Shown here in pieces: positions 59,067 to 64,000 of a stretch of 64,000 nucleotides of DNA. The stretch comes from WHSW01 sp963767285 (GTDB taxonomy: Bacteria; Actinomycetota; Thermoleophilia; Solirubrobacterales; 70-9). The stretch lies in NCBI GenBank assembly GCA_963767285.1, contig CAVYDJ010000004.1, positions 310,001-374,000 on the forward strand. The letters run 5' to 3'. The stretch's first letter is position 1, and every line of letters begins with the position of its first letter. A program made the translations under genes and the position numbers. The notes beneath the pieces are model-generated. The model did not search any database. It was given only the letters and a program-made list of their open reading frames with translations, and had not been told where the DNA came from.

Positions 59067-59753
59067 ATGACCGGTCGCAGAACAGCCCTCGTTGCATCGC
59101 TCACCGCGCTTTGCCTGCTCACTGCGGGTGTTGCGGTGGCGAACGCTGCGACCGCGCGCACATTCGGCAAGACGGCGCGCACGCCGGAGCCGTCCTGTCC
59201 GAAGACGCCCTGCGAGGCGGTCGGCAGCGTCACCGGCTACCAGATCATCGCCGACGGCACCCGAGCCCCGTTCAAGGCTCGCGAGAACGCCTGGATCGTC
59301 GCCTGGGCGATCGACCTCTCCGATCCGACCAGGTCCCAGTACGACTTCTTCGCCGACTTCTACCAGTCGGGTCAGTTCGGGATGGTGCCCACCGCGCGGA
59401 TCTCGGTGCTGAAGCGCAAGGAGGGGCGCGACTACAAGCTCAAGTCGCAGAGCGCCGTTGTCGGCCTCAACTCTTTGCTCGGCGGAAAGCAGACCTTCAC
59501 GCTCACCGACCCCCTGAAGATCCGCAAGGGTGAGTTCATGGCCCTGACGATCCCGACCTGGGCCTCGTCGTTCGCCGTCAACCTCACCGGGCCGACCAAC
59601 GTGTGGCGCTCGAGCCGCGCGGACGGAGCCTGCTCGGGCACCGACAACATCCAGGACGGCAAGCCGCAGCAGAAGGTCGGCTCGACCCGCGAGTACGGCT
59701 GCGACTACAAGACCGCACGGCTCCTTTACTGGGGCTACTGGGTCCCGCGCTAG
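59067..59753 (+). CDS. secreted protein of unknown function
   Basis: A 228-residue exported protein. MTGRRTALVASLTALCLLTAGVAVANA is a standard signal peptide. The mature part has four or five Cys: PSCPKTPCEAVG near the start and CSGTDNIQDG, YGCDYK near the end, suggesting two disulphides. It is rich in short beta-strand patterns (SVTGYQIIADG, WIVAWAIDLS, FTLTDPLKIRKGEFMALTIPTWA), with aromatic residues near the end, as in some lectin-like or periplasmic binding folds. I do not recognise the family. It is divergent from the exporter and has a structured leader. Confidence 0.75.
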   Translation: MTGRRTALVASLTALCLLTAGVAVANAATARTFGKTARTPEPSCPKTPCEAVGSVTGYQIIADGTRAPFKARENAWIVAWAIDLSDPTRSQYDFFADFYQSGQFGMVPTARISVLKRKEGRDYKLKSQSAVVGLNSLLGGKQTFTLTDPLKIRKGEFMALTIPTWASSFAVNLTGPTNVWRSSRADGACSGTDNIQDGKPQQKVGSTREYGCDYKTARLLYWGYWVPR

Positions 59754-59788
59754 ATACCGGCCCAGCCTGGCAAGGAAGCAGGGGGGGA

Positions 59789-59805
59789 CGTGTGCTCCGC
59801 ACACG
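59789..59805. terminator. hairpin between convergent genes
   Basis: CGTGTGC, loop TCC, GCACACG: a perfect 7-bp stem, 36 bases after the secreted-protein stop and 24 bases before the end of the zinc-ribbon gene. Likely terminator. Confidence 0.5.
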
Positions 59806-59828
59806 AGCGACCGATGACGCCGCCAGGC

Positions 59829-60098
59829 TCAGCCGAGGGGCGGTTGGCGCAGGCCGCAGTACGGGCAGTCGGCGACGTCGACGCCGACGAGTTGGTCGCA
59901 GCGGCGGCAGGTCCGCAGGTTGTCCGGGGTCCGCGGCAGCGCGGAGTCCGACGGCGCGAGTGGCAGGACCATGGTCACCGGCTGCATCTCCTCGCCGGTC
60001 TCGCGGTCCACGTAGACGCGGTCCGCCTCGGCCGGCGCGAGGGCCTCGCGGCCTGAGGCGCGCGCGCGGAGGCGGTAGATCTGGCGCGGGTTCTGCAT
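59829..60098 (-). CDS. small zinc-ribbon protein of unknown function
   Basis: An 89-residue protein. The C-terminal part has CRRC and CPYC about 13 residues apart, a four-Cys zinc ribbon. The N-terminal part, RQIYRLRARASGREALAPAEADRVYVD, is basic and then acidic. It may bind nucleic acid or be a scaffold; I do not recognise a family. It is divergent from the GT4 gene 56 bases away. A TACTGT box lies about ten bases before the ATG. Codon use and GC at third positions support real coding. Confidence 0.65.
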   Translation of the reverse strand: MQNPRQIYRLRARASGREALAPAEADRVYVDRETGEEMQPVTMVLPLAPSDSALPRTPDNLRTCRRCDQLVGVDVADCPYCGLRQPPLG

Positions 60099-60141
60099 CT
60101 GGACGCTGAACAGTATCCAGTGCGCCCGCCGTCGCGCCGCG

Positions 60142-60147
60142 TAGGGT
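60142..60147 (+). promoter_or_regulatory. -10 box TAGGGT of the GT4 gene
   Basis: TAGGGT ends seven bases before the GTG at 60155. It overlaps an earlier in-frame GTG at 60146, which therefore cannot be in the transcript; this decides the start. Confidence 0.5.
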
Positions 60148-60154
60148 GACCCGG

Positions 60155-61642
60155 GTGCGGGTGCTGATCTTCCACGGCTGGCTGCTGCGCGGGACCGGCT
60201 CCAACGTCTACAACGCCGACCTGGCTCGGGCGCTCGCCCGGCTCGGCCACGAGGTCCACCTCGTCTGCCAGGAACGGGACCCGCCCGACCTGGGCTCCGG
60301 CGCGAGCGGCTCGGTGACGATCCACAACCCCGAGATCGGCGGCCTGCTCCCCGTCTTCGTCCGCGACACGTACGAGGGCTTCGAGGTCAAGACCTTCGGC
60401 GAGCTCACCGACGCGGAGCTCGACCGCTACATCGAGCTGAACGTCGAGGCGGTGAAGGGGGTGGTCGACTCGGTCGGCGGGGTCGACGCCGCGCTCGCCA
60501 ACCACCTGATCATGGCCCCGGTGATCCTGCGCCGCGCCGGCCTGGCGTACGCGATCAAGGTGCACGGCTCCGACCTCTCCTACACGATCCTCCCGGACCT
60601 CGAGCGGTTCAGGCCGTACGCCGAGGAGGCGGTGGAGGGGGCGAACGGCATCCTGGTGGGGTCCGGGCACATCGCGGAGCGGTTGCGGCTGGCGGTGGAC
60701 GACCCGGAGACGAACGCGAAGGTCCGCCTCGGTCCACCGGGCGTGGACACCTCGCTGTTCACGCCCGCTGGCGATCGCGGCCAGGGGATTGACGCAAAGC
60801 TCTCGCATAGCGACCGGAACGCGTCAGTAGAGGCGGTTAGCTCTTGGGACCGCGATCCGGTTACCGCCGCCGAGGCGATCGAGTGGTACGGCGAAGGGGA
60901 CGGGCCCCACGTGATCTTCGTCGGCAAGCTGATCGTCTCGAAGGGCGTCGACCTGTTGCTCGCGGCCTGGCCGCTCGTCCACGCCGAGCACCCCGGCGCG
61001 CGCCTGCTGATCGTCGGTTTCGGCGCCGCCGATCCGCCCCTGCGCGCGATCGTCGACGGCTTCGCCGCCGGGGACCTCGGGCCGCTACGGGAGATGGCGC
61101 AGCGCGGCCGTGCGCTCGAGGGCGGGGAGGAGGAGCGCCTGGCGATGCTCTCCTCCTTCATCGATCGTTTGCCCGACGGCTACGAGGAGGACGCCCGCAC
61201 AGCCGCGGCCGGCATCCGCTTCGCCGGCCGGCTCGAGCACGACGAGCTCCCCGGGCCGATGGCCGCCTCGGAGGTCCTCGTATTTCCCAGCACGTTCCCC
61301 GAGGCGTTCGGGATGGTGGCCGCCGAGGCAGCGGCGGCGGGGGCGCTGCCCATCTCCGCGGCCCACTCGGGGGCGCTGGAGGTCAGCCGGGAGCTGGCGC
61401 GTGAGCTCCCGGAGTCGGCCCGGGAGCTGGTCTCATTCGCGCTCGACGACCGCGCCGTCGAGTCGATCGCCGAACGGATCGACGGCTGGCTCGCGCTGGG
61501 CGAGGCCGACCGCACGGCGGCGAGCGACTCGCTGCGCGCGACCGTCGACCGCCTCTGGAGCTGGGAGGGGGTCGCGCACGGGGTGCTCGCGGCGAGCTCG
61601 GGCGAGCTCGACGGCCTCCCACGCACGAACGCCGCGAATTAG
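60155..61642 (+). CDS. GT4 family glycosyltransferase
   Basis: A 495-residue GT-B enzyme. MRVLIFHGWLLRGTGSNVYNA opens the acceptor domain with a Gly-rich loop; KVHGSDLSYTI is the inner strand; VIFVGKLIVSKGVDLLLAAW starts the donor domain; PSTFPEAFGMVAAEAAAAG is the donor-binding EX7E region. Between, a polar insert (about 205-250) and a long helical part (about 300-350) make it larger than usual GT4 enzymes of about 370-400 residues. Start GTG at 60155 is set by the -10 box. It lies outside the main glycan cluster; role unknown. Confidence 0.85.
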   Translation: MRVLIFHGWLLRGTGSNVYNADLARALARLGHEVHLVCQERDPPDLGSGASGSVTIHNPEIGGLLPVFVRDTYEGFEVKTFGELTDAELDRYIELNVEAVKGVVDSVGGVDAALANHLIMAPVILRRAGLAYAIKVHGSDLSYTILPDLERFRPYAEEAVEGANGILVGSGHIAERLRLAVDDPETNAKVRLGPPGVDTSLFTPAGDRGQGIDAKLSHSDRNASVEAVSSWDRDPVTAAEAIEWYGEGDGPHVIFVGKLIVSKGVDLLLAAWPLVHAEHPGARLLIVGFGAADPPLRAIVDGFAAGDLGPLREMAQRGRALEGGEEERLAMLSSFIDRLPDGYEEDARTAAAGIRFAGRLEHDELPGPMAASEVLVFPSTFPEAFGMVAAEAAAAGALPISAAHSGALEVSRELARELPESARELVSFALDDRAVESIAERIDGWLALGEADRTAASDSLRATVDRLWSWEGVAHGVLAASSGELDGLPRTNAAN

Positions 61643-61691
61643 GTGGTTTCACCTATACCGGGGCGGCCAGTTGGCTGCGACCGTGCGTGGC

Positions 61692-63248
61692 GTGAAGCCA
61701 ATCGCCGCCGCATTCGCCCTGCTCCTGTCCCTCGTGCTGGCCGCCACGGCCGTCGCCGTGCCCGGTTCGACGAACCTCGTCGACTTCCTCACCGACGGTG
61801 TCGGTGGCGTGGACGGGCTCAACTCCCCGCAGGGGGTCGCGGTCTCCGACGATGGCAAGAGCGTTTACGCCGCGGCGCTGGATGGCGACGCGGTTAGCGT
61901 CTTCTCGCGCGATGCGGCGAGCCAGAGGCTGACCTTCGTCGAAGCCCAGAAGGACGGGGTCGGAGGCGTCGACGGCCTCGATGGGGCTCGGGACGTGATC
62001 GTCTCGCACGACGGCACCAGCGTCTACGCGGTCAGCGGGGTCGACAACGCTGTGGTCGCGTTCAGCCGCAACGCGACCACCGGCGCGCTGACCTTCATCG
62101 AGCGGGAGAAGGACGGGGTCGGCGGGGTCGACGGGCTTGCCGACTCCCGTGGGGTGACGATCTCGCCGGACGACAAGACGGTCTACGCGACGGGGTCGTC
62201 GGACGACGCGGTCGCGGTCTTCGCGCGCGACGCGACAACGGGCGCCCTGACCTTCGTCGAGCGGGAGAAGGACGGCGTCGGCGGGGTCAACGGCCTCGAC
62301 GCGGCGCTCGACCTCGATGTCGCGCCCGGGGGTGCACATGTCTACGTCGCGAGCGGCGGCGATAACGGGGTCGCGGTCTTCTCCCGCAACGCGACCACCG
62401 GCGCGCTCACCTTCGTCGAGGCGCAGCTCGACGGTGTCGGAGGCGTCGACGGAGTCGACGATGCCACGGACGCCAAGGTCTCGCCGGACGGCGCGCACGT
62501 GTACGTGGCCGGGTCGGCCGACGACGCGGTCGCGGTCTTCTCCCGAAACGCGACCACCGGGGCGCTGACCTGGCAGAGCCAGGTCAAGGACGGCGTCGGG
62601 GAGATCGCCGACTTCAATGCGGCGCGCGATATCGCGTTCTCGCCCGACGGAACCCGCGTCTACGTGCTCGCGCTGCTGGACGACGCCCTGCACACGTTCA
62701 CGCGCAACCCGGCAACCGGCGCGTTGACCGTGTTCGACGCGGAGCTCGACGGGCCTAGCGGCCCCACGTTCGGCTCCCCGCAGAGCGTCGTCGCGACCGG
62801 CGACGGCCTCGGGGTCTATGTGGTCGCATCGCTCAACGACACGCTCGCCGCGTTCTCGGTCGAGCAGGTCGCGCCGCCGCCTCCGCCCGCTCCGCCCGCG
62901 GCGCCCGACACGACGCCGCCCGGCCTCGCGCTCTCGGGCAAAGGGAAGCAGAAGCTCGCGAAGACGATCGCGGTCGAGGTCACGTGCGGCGGTGAGGCCT
63001 GCGCGGTCGAGGTCGGCGGCAGCCTCAAGGCCGGCAAGTCGAAGACGGAGCTGAAGCCGGCCACCGCGAGCCTGGGCGCCAACGAGGCCCGGGCCCTGTC
63101 GGTCAAGCTCCCTGGCAAGGCCCGCCGCCAGGCTCTTCACGCGCTCGACGACGGTCGGAAGGTGATCGCGAAGCTCAACGCCGTGGCGACCGACGCCGCT
63201 TCGAACGCGGCGACCGCCAAGCTCAAGGTGAGCCTGCGCGAGCCGTAG
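61692..63248 (+). CDS. secreted seven-bladed beta-propeller (lactonase/YVTN-like)
   Basis: A 518-residue exported protein. The GTG at 61692 gives MKPIAAAFALLLSLVLAATAVA, a textbook signal peptide. Residues about 35-395 are seven blades of exactly 53 residues, each with a strand pattern VxVSPDGxxVYVAgs-DDAVAVFsRnattGALTF and a linker DGVGGVDG. A proline-rich hinge (PPPPPAPPAAPD) is followed by a C-terminal beta domain with KGKQKLAKTIAVEVTCGG, as in other actinobacterial secreted proteins. No catalytic residues can be assigned; binding or structural use is likely. It follows the GT4 gene by 49 bases. Confidence 0.88.
   Translation: MKPIAAAFALLLSLVLAATAVAVPGSTNLVDFLTDGVGGVDGLNSPQGVAVSDDGKSVYAAALDGDAVSVFSRDAASQRLTFVEAQKDGVGGVDGLDGARDVIVSHDGTSVYAVSGVDNAVVAFSRNATTGALTFIEREKDGVGGVDGLADSRGVTISPDDKTVYATGSSDDAVAVFARDATTGALTFVEREKDGVGGVNGLDAALDLDVAPGGAHVYVASGGDNGVAVFSRNATTGALTFVEAQLDGVGGVDGVDDATDAKVSPDGAHVYVAGSADDAVAVFSRNATTGALTWQSQVKDGVGEIADFNAARDIAFSPDGTRVYVLALLDDALHTFTRNPATGALTVFDAELDGPSGPTFGSPQSVVATGDGLGVYVVASLNDTLAAFSVEQVAPPPPPAPPAAPDTTPPGLALSGKGKQKLAKTIAVEVTCGGEACAVEVGGSLKAGKSKTELKPATASLGANEARALSVKLPGKARRQALHALDDGRKVIAKLNAVATDAASNAATAKLKVSLREP
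61794..62906 (+). repeat. seven tandem 159-bp repeats encoding propeller blades
   Basis: The conserved start GACGGnGTCGG recurs at 61794, 61953, 62112, 62271, 62430, 62589 and, diverged, 62748: a strict 159-base (53-codon) period. Central units are nearly identical (ACCACCGGCGCGCTGACCTT), suggesting recent duplication or gene conversion. Confidence 0.8.
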
Positions 63249-63303
63249 GTGACGCCTGCCACAAGGCGGACGACAGGGGCGACATGGCCGTCGCGCCGAT
63301 CAA

Positions 63304-63309
63304 TAGAAT
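63304..63309 (+). promoter_or_regulatory. -10 box TAGAAT of ctaC
   Basis: TAGAAT ends nine bases before the GTG at 63319; consistent with a leaderless or near-leaderless message for the oxidase operon. Confidence 0.45.
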
Positions 63310-63318
63310 CGCCGCGCA

Positions 63319-64000
63319 GTGACCCGGGTGACCTATGTACGGCTCGTCGCCGCGATGATCGTCGTCTCGATCGTATCGTCGGTGTTCCTGCTCCAGTTCG
63401 AGTGGTTCGGCGACGCCGGGTCCGAACAGGCGGGGCCGATCGACACGCTCTTCGACGTGATGATCGTGCTCTCGTGCGTGGTCTTCGCGATCGTGATGGT
63501 GATGTTCACCTACGCGATCTGGAAGTTCCGCGTCAAGCCCGGCGACGAGGGTGACGGCAAGCCGATCCACGGCAACACCAAGCTCGAGATCGCCTGGACC
63601 GTGATCCCGACGATCATCGTCCTGTTCGGCGCCGCGTACAGCTGGGTGGTGCTCGACGACATCGAGAGCGAGGCCTCGGACGCGATCCCGCTGCACGTGA
63701 TCGGGCAGCAGTTCAAGTGGACGTTCGTGTACCCCGGTGAGATGGTCGGCAGCGGCGAGAGCGCAACCCCGGTGACCACCGATGAGCTGCACGTCCCGGT
63801 CGACCGCCAGCTCAACGTCTCGGTCGAGGCGCTCGACGTGCTCCACTCGTTCTGGGTCCCGGAGTGGCGGATCAAGCGCGATGCGGTACCGGCGGAGAAC
63901 CCGGAGGAGGAGGGCGTCGACAACACCTTCGTGGTCACGCCGAACGAGGAGGGCAACTTCAGCCTGATCTGCACCGAGCTCTGCGGGACCGGGCACTCGA
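63319..64000 (+). CDS. ctaC: cytochrome c oxidase subunit II (partial at 3' end)
   Basis: The first 227 codons are present; the frame is open to the window end. Two membrane helices (about residues 8-25 and 48-75) are followed by the cupredoxin domain: KLEIAWTVIPTIIV, GQQFKWTFVYPGEM, and VLHSFWVPEWRIK, the CoxB signature. The CuA site CTELCGTGHS is reached just before the end, with both Cys and the start of the His/Met part. It passes electrons from cytochrome c to subunit I. There is no lipobox or long signal peptide at the GTG start used. Confidence 0.95.
   Translation, partial: MTRVTYVRLVAAMIVVSIVSSVFLLQFEWFGDAGSEQAGPIDTLFDVMIVLSCVVFAIVMVMFTYAIWKFRVKPGDEGDGKPIHGNTKLEIAWTVIPTIIVLFGAAYSWVVLDDIESEASDAIPLHVIGQQFKWTFVYPGEMVGSGESATPVTTDELHVPVDRQLNVSVEALDVLHSFWVPEWRIKRDAVPAENPEEEGVDNTFVVTPNEEGNFSLICTELCGTGHS

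Noticed and set aside
60146..60154. GTG at 60146 as start of the GT4 gene
   Set aside because: It lies within the TAGGGT -10 box; GTG 60155 gives the usual MRVLIFHG opening at a seven-base gap.
61794..62906. Regular repeats that could be mistaken for a CRISPR array or satellite
   Set aside because: The 159-base unit is in frame, encodes beta-propeller blades and has no short repeat-spacer layout.

Overview
The window is 64 kb of very GC-rich, densely packed DNA from a bacterial chromosome. Gene content and order point to the phylum Actinomycetota: a gap-pgk-tpiA-gpmI operon, glmM-glmS-acpS-nnr-alr, rplM-rpsI, a GuaB3-type IMP dehydrogenase beside guaA, two DrrA-type ABC exporters, many GTG and TTG starts, and many -10 boxes of the TAnnnT type sitting only 6-10 bases before the start codon. 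A deep branch such as the Thermoleophilia (Solirubrobacterales) is my best guess, but that is inference; the window holds no rRNA. I see no tRNA, CRISPR array, insertion sequence or phage gene. The window is cut at both ends, through an ABC ATPase at base 1 and cytochrome c oxidase subunit II at base 64000.

Layout. 1-2355: end of a drug-type ABC exporter, a methyltransferase and a small VOC protein. 2383-8106: glycolysis operon gap-pgk-tpiA-gpmI, ending in a translationally coupled tgt. 8205-12119: a membrane Ser/Thr kinase coupled to a lipoprotein, a phosphoesterase and an M48 protease. 12103-33110: a surface-glycan locus with nine glycosyltransferase genes (one a GT2-GT4 fusion), a large membrane glycosyltransferase, a sugar-nucleotide epimerase, a Wzx-like flippase, four methyltransferases (one frameshifted), an FAD oxidoreductase, and argS embedded among them. 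Gene direction alternates; convergent genes overlap by 17-40 bases and divergent ones are separated by only 16-42 bases.

33203-36913: HU, pyrF, a LysM membrane protein, a D-Ala-D-Ala carboxypeptidase and a PfkB sugar kinase, mostly with start/stop overlaps. 36914-37229 is the longest gene-free stretch (316 bases); it holds terminator-like hairpins, a repeated motif and a three-hairpin leader. 37230-40065: guaB3-guaA. 40083-41493: two tandem M23 peptidases. 41580-52146: rplM-rpsI, glmM, glmS, a DUF3352-like lipoprotein, acpS, nnr, alr and a CCA-adding-type enzyme, covering ribosome, cell-wall precursor and cofactor functions. 52151-55221: a Calx-beta secreted protein, a HIT hydrolase, an enoyl-CoA hydratase and infA. 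55261-58971: a GH63-like glycosidase with a complete DrrA-type exporter. 59067-63248: a secreted protein of unknown function, a small zinc-ribbon protein, another GT4 enzyme and a secreted seven-bladed beta-propeller. 63319-64000: start of ctaC/coxB.

How it works together. The central block builds and exports a methylated surface polysaccharide. GlmM/GlmS and Alr feed peptidoglycan, which the M23, LysM and D-Ala-D-Ala carboxypeptidase proteins remodel. The most unusual points are a palindromic -10 element shared by two divergent leaderless genes, an attenuator-like leader before guaB3, a palindromic repeat that appears to have been absorbed into the coding sequence of ribosomal protein S9, and a pyrF gene whose only workable start is CTG.
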